Shown: positions 52,152 through 61,293, counted from the first letter of the stretch. The stretch is 64,000 nt of DNA from an uncultured Lachnospiraceae bacterium (GCA_910580195.1 CAJTWA010000001.1:124001-188000); one strand, 5' to 3'. Made by a program: numbers and translations. The notes: a model not told the origin generated them from the letters alone.

Positions 52152-53546
52152 ATGCAAGGGCCTTTGGAAATAGAAGAGTTGGCAGAACGAGTGATTTTGG
52201 TAGGCGTCAGCCTGCAGGAACATGATGATACGGAGGATTCTTTGGCGGAGCTAGCGGAGCTGGCCGAAACGGCTGGGGCACAAGTAGTTGGGTCTACGTT
52301 CCAGAACCGGGAATCCATCCATCCGGGCACTTATGTGGGAAAGGGAAAATTGCAGGAACTGCGGCAGATGGTGGCAGAACTGGATGCGACTGGGATTATC
52401 TGCGATGATGAACTTTCCCCGGCGCAGCTTAGGAACATGGAGGATGGGCTGGAATGTAAGGTGATGGACCGGACGCTGGTGATCTTGGATATTTTTGCGG
52501 CGAGGGCTTCTACCAGCGAAGGGAAAATACAGGTAGAGCTTGCCCAGTTAAAATACAGGCTGAGCCGCCTAGTGGGCCTTGGCACGTCCTTGTCCCGTCT
52601 GGGAGGCGGCATTGGCACAAGGGGGCCGGGGGAGAAAAAACTGGAGATGGACCGCAGGCTGGTAAAAAGCAGGATTTCCCAGCTAAACCGGGAACTGTCC
52701 CAAGTGAAAATGCACCGGGAAGTGGCAAGGGGGCAGCGGGAGAAAAGCCAAGTGAAGGTAGCGGCGATTGTGGGGTATACCAATGCCGGGAAATCCACGC
52801 TGCTGAACCGCTTAACCCATGCGTCCGTGCTGGAGGAGGACAAGCTGTTTGCCACCCTAGACCCCACCACGAGGAACTTAAAGCTGGACAGCGGGCAGGA
52901 ACTTCTGCTGACGGATACGGTAGGGTTTATCCGCAAGCTGCCCCACCACCTGATAGAAGCCTTCCGCAGTACCTTGGAGGAGGCAAAATACGCCGATATC
53001 ATCCTCCATGTGGTGGACGCCTCCAACCCCCAGCGGGAAAAGCAGATGCACACCGTTTACGAAACGCTGCAGAACCTAGGGGTGTCCGGCAAGAAGACGA
53101 TTACCTTGTTTAACAAGCAGGATAAGCTGGAGCAGGAACAGGATGGGACAGAAAAATCCATGGAAAAAAGGCCAGCTTTCCCCAACCAGCAGGATAGGCT
53201 TTGGCAGGATGGGCCAAAATCCATAGAAAATCAGGCAGCTTTCCTCAACCAGCAGGGTAAGTTTTGGCAGGATGTACCCATAAAAGATACCCATGCGGAT
53301 AAAACCCTGAAAATTTCAGCAAAGACAGGGGAGGGGATTCCAGAGCTTTTGGAAAGCTTAGAAGAAATCCTGCGGGAAGACAAGCAGCTTTTAGAAGGCA
53401 TATACCCTTATGAAAAAGGCAGCCAGATTTCCGTCATCCGCAAATACGGGGAACTCCTCGAAGAAGATTACCGGGAAAATGGGATTTACGTAAAAGCTTT
53501 TGTGCCAACAGAGCTTTACCCAAATCTGGAAAAAGGGATGCGTTAG
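52152..53546 (+). CDS. hflX: GTPase HflX with a repeated insert
   Basis: A ribosome-splitting/associated GTPase. The HflX domain (HPGTYVGKGKLQELRQMV, GGIGTRGPGEKKLEMDRR) is followed by a G domain with VGYTNAGKSTLLN (G1), FATLDPTTR (G2), DTVGFIRKLP (G3) and NKQD (G4). Directly after G4 the segment is imperfectly triplicated (NKQDKLEQ, NQQDRLWQ, NQQGKFWQ; 53112-53290) before G5 SAKTGEG, an unusual insert of about 45 residues. The start is uncertain: ATG 52152, GTG 52143 or GTG 52128. Confidence 0.92.
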   Translation: MQGPLEIEELAERVILVGVSLQEHDDTEDSLAELAELAETAGAQVVGSTFQNRESIHPGTYVGKGKLQELRQMVAELDATGIICDDELSPAQLRNMEDGLECKVMDRTLVILDIFAARASTSEGKIQVELAQLKYRLSRLVGLGTSLSRLGGGIGTRGPGEKKLEMDRRLVKSRISQLNRELSQVKMHREVARGQREKSQVKVAAIVGYTNAGKSTLLNRLTHASVLEEDKLFATLDPTTRNLKLDSGQELLLTDTVGFIRKLPHHLIEAFRSTLEEAKYADIILHVVDASNPQREKQMHTVYETLQNLGVSGKKTITLFNKQDKLEQEQDGTEKSMEKRPAFPNQQDRLWQDGPKSIENQAAFLNQQGKFWQDVPIKDTHADKTLKISAKTGEGIPELLESLEEILREDKQLLEGIYPYEKGSQISVIRKYGELLEEDYRENGIYVKAFVPTELYPNLEKGMR

Positions 53547-53625
53547 TACTGCAGCGTACAATGTTAATTAGGGAGCCATTCCCATATGCGCTTTTGCAGA
53601 GGAAAGGGGGCAGCTGGGCGCTGTG

Positions 53626-54429
53626 ATGAAAATAATTATTTCCCCTGCGAAGAAAATGCGGCAGGACACCGATACCATGGAGTGCCATGGGCTGCCCATA
53701 TTTTTGCAGGAGGCGGAAGAACTCAAAGACTATATCAAAAGCCTTACCTACCAAGAGGCAAAAAAACTCTGGAACTGCAATGACAAGATTGCAGAATTGA
53801 ATTACCAGCGGTTCGCCCAGATGGAATTGCGGGCTGGCCTGACCCCCGCGCTGCTGGCCTATGAAGGCATCCAGTACCAGTACATGGCGCCGGCGGTCTT
53901 TGAGGACGGGGCGTGGGAGTATGTGGAAAACCACCTCCTGATCCTGTCAGGGCTTTACGGGGCGCTGCGCCCATTTGACGGGATTGTGCCCTACCGGCTG
54001 GAAATGCAGGCGAAAATCCATCTGGGGGATTGCAAGGGGCTTTACCGTTACTGGGGCGGGAAAATCTGCCAAGAAGCTGCCAGAGGCGCAGATACCATCT
54101 TAAACCTTGCCTCCAAGGAATACAGCAAATGCATTTCCCCCTTCCTGCCGCTGGGAACCCGGTTTTTAACCTGCCGGTTTGGGGAACTGCGGGAAGGGAA
54201 GGTAGTGGAAAAAGGCACGCAGGTAAAGATGGCCCGTGGGGAAATGGTGCGTTTCCTCGCCCAGAACCAGATTGAGGGCACGGAGGAAATTAAAAATTTC
54301 CATGGGCTGGGATATCAGTATGAGGAAGGATTTTCCGATAACAATACATATGTATTCCTGAAAGGAAAGAAGCACATAGATACGCCAAAGAAAAAGGTGG
54401 GAGATACATGGTTAGGACCGAAGGCCTGA
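53626..54429 (+). CDS. yaaA: Peroxide stress protein YaaA (DUF328)
   Basis: 267 residues with the YaaA hallmarks MKIIISPAKKM, LSGLYGALRPFDGIVPYRLEM, NLASKEYSK and the C-terminal FHGLGYQY. In E. coli YaaA lowers free iron and binds DNA under peroxide stress. ATG 53626 fits the family; the preceding GTG (53623) is the only other nearby start. The ribosome-binding site is weak (AAAGGGGG is far). It overlaps the following ABC gene by 22 bases. Confidence 0.93.
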   Translation: MKIIISPAKKMRQDTDTMECHGLPIFLQEAEELKDYIKSLTYQEAKKLWNCNDKIAELNYQRFAQMELRAGLTPALLAYEGIQYQYMAPAVFEDGAWEYVENHLLILSGLYGALRPFDGIVPYRLEMQAKIHLGDCKGLYRYWGGKICQEAARGADTILNLASKEYSKCISPFLPLGTRFLTCRFGELREGKVVEKGTQVKMARGEMVRFLAQNQIEGTEEIKNFHGLGYQYEEGFSDNNTYVFLKGKKHIDTPKKKVGDTWLGPKA

Positions 54430-55307
54430 GAAAAAATTTTGGGGGTTTCTGCGCCTTGGACGGCGTGGACATGCATGTGCCAAAAGGGGCTGTCTACGGG
54501 CTGGTAGGCCCAAACGGCGCAGGGAAAAGCACGCTGCTTCGGCACATCATGGGCATTTACCGGCAGGATGCAGGGACTGTCCTAGTGGAGGGCGTCCCCG
54601 TTTTTGAAAACAAGAAAGTAAAAGGGGAAATGATTTTTATTTCCGATGACTTGTTTTATTTCCAGCAGGCAGACACGCTGGCGATGAAACGGTTCTATCA
54701 GGGGGTTTACCCAAATTTTAACGAAAAAACTTTTGAAAAGCTGCGGGAAGTATTTAAAAATATTGATGTCAAATGCAGAATCCGCAAATTGTCCAAAGGG
54801 ATGCAAAAGCAGGTGTCTTTTTGGCTGGCCTTGTGCTGCGCCCCAAAGCTTTTGGTCCTTGACGAGCCCGTGGACGGCTTGGACCCTGTGATGCGGCGGC
54901 AGATTTGGTCGCTGATTGAAGAGGAGCGGAATAAGTGGGGCACTACTGTCCTGATTTCTTCCCATAACCTGCGGGAACTGGAAGAGGTATGCGGCCATGT
55001 GGGCATTATGCACCAAGGCAAAATCAAAATGGAACGCTCCCTGCTGGAACTGCAGGGCACGGTCACCAAGGTGCAGGCGGCCTTCCAGCAAGGCATTTCT
55101 GCACTTCCGGAAAGCCTTGAGGTACTGCATATGTCAAATGCTGGGCGGGTTTACACCATGATTGTAAAAGGAGGCCCTGACAAAGCCCGGGCAGGGCTGG
55201 AAAGGCTGCATCCGCTGTTTGTGGACATCCTTCCGCTGTCGCTGGAGGAAATCTTTATTTATGAGATGGGAGGAGCCGATTATGCAGTCCAAGAAATCTT
55301 GCTTTAA
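54408..55307 (+). CDS. ABC transporter ATP-binding protein (YtrB-like)
   Basis: 299 residues with Walker A GPNGAGKSTLL, signature LSKGMQKQV (LSKG form), Walker B LLVLDEP and H-loop ISSHNLRELEEV. The spacing and C-terminus resemble the YtrB group, whose members pair with large permeases in envelope-stress operons. Usually a GntR regulator (YtrA) leads such operons, but none is here. AAGGTGGG precedes the ATG. The permease starts inside its last codons. Confidence 0.9.
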   Translation: MVRTEGLRKNFGGFCALDGVDMHVPKGAVYGLVGPNGAGKSTLLRHIMGIYRQDAGTVLVEGVPVFENKKVKGEMIFISDDLFYFQQADTLAMKRFYQGVYPNFNEKTFEKLREVFKNIDVKCRIRKLSKGMQKQVSFWLALCCAPKLLVLDEPVDGLDPVMRRQIWSLIEEERNKWGTTVLISSHNLRELEEVCGHVGIMHQGKIKMERSLLELQGTVTKVQAAFQQGISALPESLEVLHMSNAGRVYTMIVKGGPDKARAGLERLHPLFVDILPLSLEEIFIYEMGGADYAVQEILL

Positions 55308-57204
55308 CTTTTTCCATACCGCGATATTTAAAAAAAACGTCACCAGCTTTTGGCCCATCTGGCTGTCCTACACCCTTGTATGCCTTTGGGTCCTGCCCAT
55401 TTATTCTTGGCTGCAGATGAAATCCCTCACTTTGCCGGAAGGGGCGACGCAGGCGGAGCGGATGGAAGAATTGCTCAAAAGCGCAGTCAGCAGCCTGCAT
55501 CTTGCGATACTGCCAGTCCCAGTATTTGTATTTGCAGCAGCCAGCGGGATTGCAGTCTTTTCCTATCTGTATCAGGCAAGGAGCGCAAATATGGTCCATG
55601 CCCTTCCAGTCAGCCGGAAGGAACTGTTCCTGACAAATTACTGTTCCGGGCTTTTATTCCTCTTGGCGCCCCAGTTCTTGGCGTTCTGCATAGCGGTGTT
55701 CGTCTGGTTTGGGAGCGGGGCCACGTGTCTGGAATATTTGCTCCGGTGGCTGGGGCTTGTGGCCGGCGAGGCTTTCTTTGCTTACAGCACAGCGGTTTTT
55801 GCAGCGATGCTCACTGGGCAGGCGGTCATTGCGGCAGCATGTTTTTTTGTGCTGAATTATCTGTACCAAGGGCTGGTGGCTATCGGAAATGCTGCCATGG
55901 GCATGTTGATGTACGGCATGGACCGGGGGCAGCAGGATGCATGGGGCGGATGGCTTTCCCCGGTTTCTTTTTTGATGGAAACTGTCCGGCTGGTGTATCA
56001 GGAAGAAGGGCAGGAACTGGTTTTACCGGAACTTACAGGCTTGGGCTGCGTGATTTGGTATGCCTTGGCAGCAGTTTTTTTTGCAGCATTGGCTTTCCTG
56101 CTTTACAAGAACAGAGATATAGAAACGGCATCAGACGTGGTAGCTATTTCTGCCATCAAGCCAATGTTCCGCTGGTGCGGGGGCCTGGGCGCTGCCGGGA
56201 TCTGCGCCTGCCTGGTCTGGGGCAGCCTGCTGCCGGGCATGTTTGGGAATATGTTCTGGTTTATGCTGGTGTTAAGCGTCTTTGCCGGGGCAGCCGGGTT
56301 TTTCCTGTGTGAAATGCTGATGAGGAAAAAATTTTTGGTATTTACCAAAATGAGGCTTGCCGAAGGCGGGGTATTCCTCGCAATCCTTGCAATGGCCCTC
56401 ATTTCCATGGAAACCGACTGGTTCGGGATTGAAAAGAGGGTGCCAAAGGCAGAGGAAGTGGCAGGGGTTTACTTAGATGGAAATTATAAATGCTATCTTG
56501 AGGAGCCAGAGGAAATCAGCCAGTGCATTGCAATCCACCAGCGCATTGTAGAAGAAAAGGATGCATACGAAGCATATTTCTGGGATAATCCCAGCAGGGA
56601 AAGACGCCCCAGCATGGCATTAAAGATATCCTACCGGCTAAAAAATGGCAGGGCCTTGGAACGGTTTTGGTATCTGCCGCTGGAAGACTGCTATTTGGAG
56701 CAAAAAGACGGGGCAGTTGGGATGCTGCTGGAATTTGAAAGGGATCCCAACCGGTACATGGAATACTTTTTTACCAGCGGGTATGAGAACCTGAAAATTG
56801 CCGAAGGGGGTACTTTCCTCCATGCTGGCGCCAGCGGGGAATACAGCCTTTCGGATCTTTCCAAAGAAGAAGCAGAACAGCTCTACCAAGCAGCCAAAAA
56901 AGATATATTGTCGGGGGATTTCTGCATTTACCCCTATGAATACCGGAAATGGGGAACGGAGCATTACGCCGATAGCATTACCTTCAGTTTCCGGGTGCCC
57001 AAGGGGGCAAGGATGTTCCAGATGGAGGACGAAGAATTTTGTCAGGGCAAATACCCAGAACTTGTGACAGTCCCATTGACCCGGGGGTGCAGGAACCTGC
57101 TGGAAACCTTGTGGGAACTGGGGATCCTTGGCGAGGGGGAAGTCCCGCTGACGGAGCGGGAGTATATGGATATTTTGGACAAGGAGGAGGGAACCGTGCC
57201 CTGA
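55282..57204 (+). CDS. Large ABC transporter permease with outer domain
   Basis: 640 residues from ATG 55282 (GGAGGAG upstream, 26-base overlap with the ATPase). About ten hydrophobic helices up to residue ~400 (e.g. AILPVPVFVFAAASGIAVFS, VRLVYQEEGQ loop, FWFMLVLSVFAGAAGFFLC), then a soluble ~230-residue domain (from RVPKAEEVAGVYLDG to the end) with mixed alpha/beta character, like the DUF6449 tails of similar permeases. The substrate is unknown. A role in antibiotic or wall-stress response is by analogy only. Confidence 0.85.
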   Translation: MQSKKSCFNFFHTAIFKKNVTSFWPIWLSYTLVCLWVLPIYSWLQMKSLTLPEGATQAERMEELLKSAVSSLHLAILPVPVFVFAAASGIAVFSYLYQARSANMVHALPVSRKELFLTNYCSGLLFLLAPQFLAFCIAVFVWFGSGATCLEYLLRWLGLVAGEAFFAYSTAVFAAMLTGQAVIAAACFFVLNYLYQGLVAIGNAAMGMLMYGMDRGQQDAWGGWLSPVSFLMETVRLVYQEEGQELVLPELTGLGCVIWYALAAVFFAALAFLLYKNRDIETASDVVAISAIKPMFRWCGGLGAAGICACLVWGSLLPGMFGNMFWFMLVLSVFAGAAGFFLCEMLMRKKFLVFTKMRLAEGGVFLAILAMALISMETDWFGIEKRVPKAEEVAGVYLDGNYKCYLEEPEEISQCIAIHQRIVEEKDAYEAYFWDNPSRERRPSMALKISYRLKNGRALERFWYLPLEDCYLEQKDGAVGMLLEFERDPNRYMEYFFTSGYENLKIAEGGTFLHAGASGEYSLSDLSKEEAEQLYQAAKKDILSGDFCIYPYEYRKWGTEHYADSITFSFRVPKGARMFQMEDEEFCQGKYPELVTVPLTRGCRNLLETLWELGILGEGEVPLTEREYMDILDKEEGTVP

Positions 57205-57229
57205 CGGATGGGCATTAGAGGATTTTAAA

Positions 57230-57352
57230 ATGATGGAGGAATTATTCGTAGTAGCATTTTTACTATGTGAAGAAATGGCAACAGAAGACGAGTACCGCAA
57301 AAGGCTGGATGAATTATTCTTAGGTAACATTGCGGATGATGGTTTCCTGTAA
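57230..57352 (+). CDS. Small acidic protein, 40 residues, unknown function
   Basis: It reads MMEELFVVAFLLCEEMATED then EYRKRLDELFLGNIADDGFL. AGAGGA lies 8 bases before ATG 57230. It sits 25 bases after the permease and directly before a strong terminator, so it is the last gene of the hflX-yaaA-ABC unit. Possibly a single amphipathic or membrane-associated helix. No family is recognised. Confidence 0.55.
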   Translation: MMEELFVVAFLLCEEMATEDEYRKRLDELFLGNIADDGFL

Positions 57353-57374
57353 TTTCAGAGTTTTTGAAATAGAA

Positions 57375-57414
57375 GAAAGCAGGGATCCCAAAGAATCCCT
57401 GCTTTCCGTTTTCG
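57375..57414. terminator. Bidirectional terminator between the ABC operon and fabH
   Basis: Perfect 12-bp stem GAAAGCAGGGAT / ATCCCTGCTTTC with short T-rich flanks on both strands. Confidence 0.85.
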
Positions 57415-57421
57415 CCGGTAC

Positions 57422-58390
57422 TTACCATCTCAAAAGCGCAGCCCCCCAAGTCAGCCCAGCCCCAAAGCCAGACAGCAGGAGCAAATCCCCCTCCGACAAT
57501 TTGCCCTCCCTGTGCACCTCGTCCAGCAAAATCGGGATGCTTGCTGCAGAAGTATTCCCGCAGTGGCTTACATTGGAAGGAAACTTTTCCAGCGGCAGCT
57601 TTAACTTCCGTGCAATAGAAGCAATAATGCGGAAATTTGCCTGATGCAGCAGGTAATAAGTAACGTCGGATGCATCAAAGCCCGCTTGCTTCAGCAGGGC
57701 ATTGATACATTCCGGCTCTTTTTTTACCGCAAACTTAAATACTTCCTGCCCGTCCATATACAGGAAATCCGGGTCTGTGCCTGTGGAAATGTAGGGGTTG
57801 TTGTTGGTGCGGTTTTTGCAAATCAGGATATCCCCGCCGCTGCCGTCCGAGCCTTGGAGGGAGGCAATCAGCCCTTCCTCGGCAGCCTTTACAACTACCG
57901 CCCCTGCCCCGTCCCCAAACAGTACGCAGGTGGAACGGTCTTTCCAGTCAATGATTTTCGAAAGGGTTTCCACCCCAATAATCAGGGCCGTCTGGTAAAT
58001 CCCTGCCTGAAAATAAGCATCCACAGTATTTAGGGCAAACAGGAACCCAGAGCAGGCCGCATTGATGTCAAATGCAGCCGCATGGCTTGCGCCCAGTTCC
58101 TTCTGCACCATGCAGGCAGTGCTTGGGGTAATAAAATCAGAAGAAACGGTAGCCACAAGGATCAGGCCAAGCTCTTCCGGTAAGACGCCGGAATCTGCAA
58201 GGGCAGCCTTGGCGGCCTTCACAGCCAGCGTCAGGGTAGTTTCTGTTTCCGAGGATACCAGATGCCGCTCCCGGATGCCTGTCCGGCTCTTTATCCACTC
58301 ATCGCTGGTGTCCATAATGGTAGAAAGGTATTCATTTGTCACGCATCTATCCGGAAGGCAGCTTCCGGTTCCAATAATTTTTGCTCTCAT
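57422..58390 (-). CDS. fabH: Beta-ketoacyl-ACP synthase III
   Basis: It condenses acetyl-CoA with malonyl-ACP to start fatty acid synthesis. Catalytic Cys in DINAACSGFLFAL, His in YLLHQANFRII, Asn in HCGNTSAASIPI; the C-terminal GFGAGLTWGAALLRW is typical. It has 322 residues. It stands alone here, away from other fab genes. A FabT-like palindrome sits 20 bases upstream of the start, pointing to control with the rest of the fatty acid regulon. ATG 58390 is preferred over GTG 58393. Confidence 0.96.
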   Translation of the reverse strand: MRAKIIGTGSCLPDRCVTNEYLSTIMDTSDEWIKSRTGIRERHLVSSETETTLTLAVKAAKAALADSGVLPEELGLILVATVSSDFITPSTACMVQKELGASHAAAFDINAACSGFLFALNTVDAYFQAGIYQTALIIGVETLSKIIDWKDRSTCVLFGDGAGAVVVKAAEEGLIASLQGSDGSGGDILICKNRTNNNPYISTGTDPDFLYMDGQEVFKFAVKKEPECINALLKQAGFDASDVTYYLLHQANFRIIASIARKLKLPLEKFPSNVSHCGNTSAASIPILLDEVHREGKLSEGDLLLLSGFGAGLTWGAALLRW

Positions 58391-58409
58391 CACTCATCCC
58401 TGCCTTATT

Positions 58410-58426
58410 AGTTTGACAATCAAAAT
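58410..58426 (-). promoter_or_regulatory. FabT-like operator before fabH
   Basis: On the minus strand ATTTTGATTGTCAAACT, close to the known FabT consensus (AnTTTGATTATCAAATT), with TTTGA/TCAAA arms. Confidence 0.6.
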
Positions 58427-58549
58427 AATTACATGTTTACTATACCCGCAGAAGGAGGATTTGTCAATGGGAACTTTTCTTCCCATGCCAATGCCCATCC
58501 AGCAAGGACAGGCGTGTTGCTTATTTGGGGAAAAGCAGGAAATCATGGT

Positions 58550-58579
58550 TTGACAATTTCATCTCCAGATGTATATAAT
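58550..58579 (+). promoter_or_regulatory. Promoter of the first Rpn-like gene
   Basis: TTGACA (58550-58555), 18 bases, TATAAT (58574-58579). No convincing gene lies in the 58580-58802 leader. Confidence 0.7.
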
Positions 58580-58802
58580 GAAAACAGAAAGAAACCGCCC
58601 ATCCACGGAAAGGGCATCCAATATGGAAACCATGGAGATGATGGGCATCAGGCCGCTTTTCATGGCAGCCCAGCCCCACGCCGGAAAAACCAATGCAAGT
58701 CCTAAAGAGCCCCAAGAGGGGATGCCTGTTACGGAGGCTAAGCAAAGGGAACCAAGCATGGAGGGGAATGGGCCTGCTAGGGGGCTAAGAAAGGGGAAGG
58801 AT

Positions 58803-59858
58803 ATGGGCAGCATAGAGATTGCATACCAGAATAAGGATATTACCAGCAAGATGCTGGCAGAGAACTTGAAAGGGAAATCATTCCGCGTCTATGGGCTGGA
58901 TCTTCCGGAAATCCGCCATGTATTGCCCACCAACATCCCAACTGTGAAGGCAAACGAACTCCGCTTGGACAATATCTTTGAACTTGCGGACGGGACGGCG
59001 GCAATTGTGGATTATGAAAGCGCATACAAGGACGAGGATAAGGTAAAATACCTGCATTACATGGCTGGAATTGCCAGCCGTTACCTAAAAGAAAAGCAGC
59101 CCTGCCCAAACTTACGCATGGTTGTAATTTATACGGGGGACATTGAACGGAAACAGGTGTCCATGGAATATGATATTGGGGCAGTGAAAATGTCATTGGA
59201 ATGTGCCTTCCTTTCAGAACTGGATTCCAAAGGGATTTTCCAACACCTAAAGCAAAAGGTAAAGAAAAATGAGCGGCTGGACGATGAGGAACTGATGGAA
59301 GTCATTATACTTCCCCTGTCCTACCGGAATGTGGAAGAGAAACAGCAGAAAATCCGGGAAAGCGTGGAACTTGCAGCGCAAATCCAAGACCATGGGCAGC
59401 AGCTCTTCGCCCTCTCCGGAATTCTGGCATTTACAGATAAAGTCATAGACCGCGAAACGGCGGATAAAATAAGGAGGGCGATTGAAATGACACAGGTAGC
59501 GCAGATATTTGAAGAAGAAAAGCAGCAGGCGCTGCTTAAGGTTACGCAAATTTTTGAAGAAGAGAAGAGGCAGGCATTGCAGCAGGCCACACAAATTTTT
59601 GAAGAAGAGAAGAGGCAGGCATTGCAGCAGGCCACACAAATGTATGAGGAAGAGAAGAGGCAGGCATTGCAGCAGGCCACACAGATGCATGAGGAAGAGA
59701 AGAGGCAGGCGTTGGAAAAAACCGCAAAGCAGATTGTAACACGTATGATAAAAAAGAACTATCCTGCAGAGGAAATTGTATCTCTGGTGCCCAGCTATTC
59801 CCAAAATGATGTAGAAGCATTGCGCATAGAACTTGATGCAGCAGAAGATAAAAATTAA
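58803..59858 (+). CDS. Rpn/PD-(D/E)XK transposase-like nuclease with five 15-residue coiled-coil repeats
   Basis: 351 residues from ATG 58803 (AGGGGAAGG upstream; earlier in-frame codons look non-coding). The N-terminal PD-(D/E)XK-like region contains LDNIFELADGTAAIVDYESA. A helical middle follows, then five exact-length 15-residue repeats (consensus QIFEEEKRQALQQAT, 59502-59726), a charged coiled coil, and a terminal ARMIKKNYPAEEI-like helix (here TRMIKKNYPAEEIV) common in Rpn proteins. Rpn nucleases promote RecA-independent recombination; a role here is inference. Confidence 0.75.
   Translation: MGSIEIAYQNKDITSKMLAENLKGKSFRVYGLDLPEIRHVLPTNIPTVKANELRLDNIFELADGTAAIVDYESAYKDEDKVKYLHYMAGIASRYLKEKQPCPNLRMVVIYTGDIERKQVSMEYDIGAVKMSLECAFLSELDSKGIFQHLKQKVKKNERLDDEELMEVIILPLSYRNVEEKQQKIRESVELAAQIQDHGQQLFALSGILAFTDKVIDRETADKIRRAIEMTQVAQIFEEEKQQALLKVTQIFEEEKRQALQQATQIFEEEKRQALQQATQMYEEEKRQALQQATQMHEEEKRQALEKTAKQIVTRMIKKNYPAEEIVSLVPSYSQNDVEALRIELDAAEDKN
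59502..59726 (+). repeat. Five 45-base in-frame tandem repeats
   Basis: The units encode Q-(I/M)-x-EEEK-(R/Q)-QAL-x-x-x-(T/A). The middle copies are nearly identical in DNA, so the expansion is recent and likely length-variable. Confidence 0.9.
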
Positions 59859-60085
59859 TGAGGCTGAAAATCCACAGGGCAGAGAATTGCAGTCCTGTGG
59901 ATTTTTGCAGGAAGGGGACGTAAAGAAGGCTATAGATTCTATACTGGAAAAGGAAACTTCTATTGCCCAGTGCATATGATAAAGGAAAATGTTGCTGTTC
60001 ACAGCATTGATAGCCCGTACAGCCAGCTGGGACAGTAACAGGAAAAGATTTGTTTGTGCCAAATTGGGCACAGGAAGGAGAAACC
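59859..60085 (+). other. Intergenic region before the interrupted amidase gene
   Basis: A short inverted repeat near 59875-59905 (TCCACAGG.../CCTGTGGA) with TTTTTG could terminate the Rpn-like gene. AGGAAGGAG at 60072-60080 is the amidase ribosome-binding site. Confidence 0.5.
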
Positions 60086-60130
60086 ATGGCAGTTACAATT
60101 ATATTAGATGCAGGGCACGGCGGATATTAG
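60086..60130 (+). pseudogene. 5' fragment of an N-acetylmuramoyl-L-alanine amidase gene (interrupted)
   Basis: ATG 60086 with GGAAGGAG upstream encodes MAVTIILDAGHGGY, the unmistakable start of an Amidase_3 (CwlD/LytC-type) zinc amidase with its first zinc-ligand His. It is cut by TAG at 60128. The rest of the gene resumes in frame at 63835 as YDNGASYNGRKEKDD after the 3.7-kb element. Confidence 0.85.
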
Positions 60131-60343
60131 TTGCGCAGGTAAATAAATAATAAAATACGCAGAGAAAGGAAGCTGCTGTACTTGCATCAAATGAAACATG
60201 TGTTACTGAGAACAGAGTAAACAGTAACAAACATGTGTGAGGGGGGACAAGCCTTATCTTAGATAAGCCAGAATTAGTGTTGCTGAAAGCTGTAACAGAA
60301 GTTATAATATGAATAAGCCGATAACAAGAAAGAGGGTGGGTGT

Positions 60344-61159
60344 TTGAGCGATGCAGTAAAGCTGAATGGTGAGGAAGAAAATTTAGGGCTGTTGGAAGGA
60401 TTTACCCTTCTGGATGACGAGTTTATGACAATTGTGTTTGACAGAAACACGGAGGCAACGGAACTTCTTTTAAACATTATTCTTGGCAGGAACGATATGG
60501 AAGTCACGGAAGTGGTGGCACAGAGGGAATATAAGAATCCGGTCACAGGAGGACGCTCTATCAAGCTTGATATTTATGCCAAGGGTTCTGACGGAAAAGT
60601 GTATGATATTGAAGTACAAAATGAGAATGCTGGGGCAGACGTTCACAGAGCCAGATTTCACAGCAGCATGTTAGATACGAAGATGCTGAAAGAAAAACAG
60701 AAATTCAAAGAAATTCATGAATCCTATGTGATATTCATTACAAAGAATGACTATATGAAAATGGGATTGCCGCTATACCATGTGGAAAGGACGATACAAG
60801 AATCAGGGGCGTTATTTGGGGATGGCGCGCATATTATTTATGTGAATGGCAGCTATAAAAATGATAGTGACCCCGTAGGGAAACTGATGCATGATTTCCG
60901 CTGTACAAGTGCAGTCGATATGTTTTATCAGGAACTTGCAAAGTCGGTAAGGCATTTCAAAGAAACGGAAGGAGGCCGAAGCCAAATGAGTAAGGCAATG
61001 GAGGAAAGGATTAACAGAGAAAAAGACAAGGAAAGAATTGATAATTCATTTGAGCATATTAAAAATCTTATGGAGGCCATGAAGATGACAGCAGAACAGG
61101 CAATGTCTATTTTAAAAATCCCAGATGCGGATAGGGCTGTTTTATCCAAAAGATTTTAG
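60344..61159 (+). CDS. Rpn-family PD-(D/E)XK nuclease / putative transposase
   Basis: 271 residues from TTG 60344 (AGAGGGTGG upstream). The PD-(D/E)XK core is visible as IKLDIYAKGSDGKVYDIEVQ (Asp and ExQ), preceded by the family segment FDRNTEATELLLNIILGRND. The C-terminus has MTAEQAMSILKIPDADRAVL, common in PDDEXK_2/Rpn proteins. It is cargo of the serine-recombinase element and unlike the Rpn-like protein at 58803, which lacks this N-terminal segment. It may assist recombination or act in defence. Confidence 0.85.
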   Translation: MSDAVKLNGEEENLGLLEGFTLLDDEFMTIVFDRNTEATELLLNIILGRNDMEVTEVVAQREYKNPVTGGRSIKLDIYAKGSDGKVYDIEVQNENAGADVHRARFHSSMLDTKMLKEKQKFKEIHESYVIFITKNDYMKMGLPLYHVERTIQESGALFGDGAHIIYVNGSYKNDSDPVGKLMHDFRCTSAVDMFYQELAKSVRHFKETEGGRSQMSKAMEERINREKDKERIDNSFEHIKNLMEAMKMTAEQAMSILKIPDADRAVLSKRF

Positions 61160-61293
61160 CGAATATTGAGAAAAAGAGCAATATGTGGAATAAAGTTGAG
61201 ATATTTAGGCGGGCCAGTGATGGCTCGTCTTTTTGTATATCTAAGGACACTCTTTGAGGCCGCCGTGCCATTCGGCTGTTTCATACGGTATAA

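Noticed and set aside
58569..58802. N-terminal extension of the first Rpn-like protein
   Set aside because: It begins inside the -10 box of the promoter at 58550-58579 and shows no domain-like sequence. ATG 58803 has a strong ribosome-binding site.
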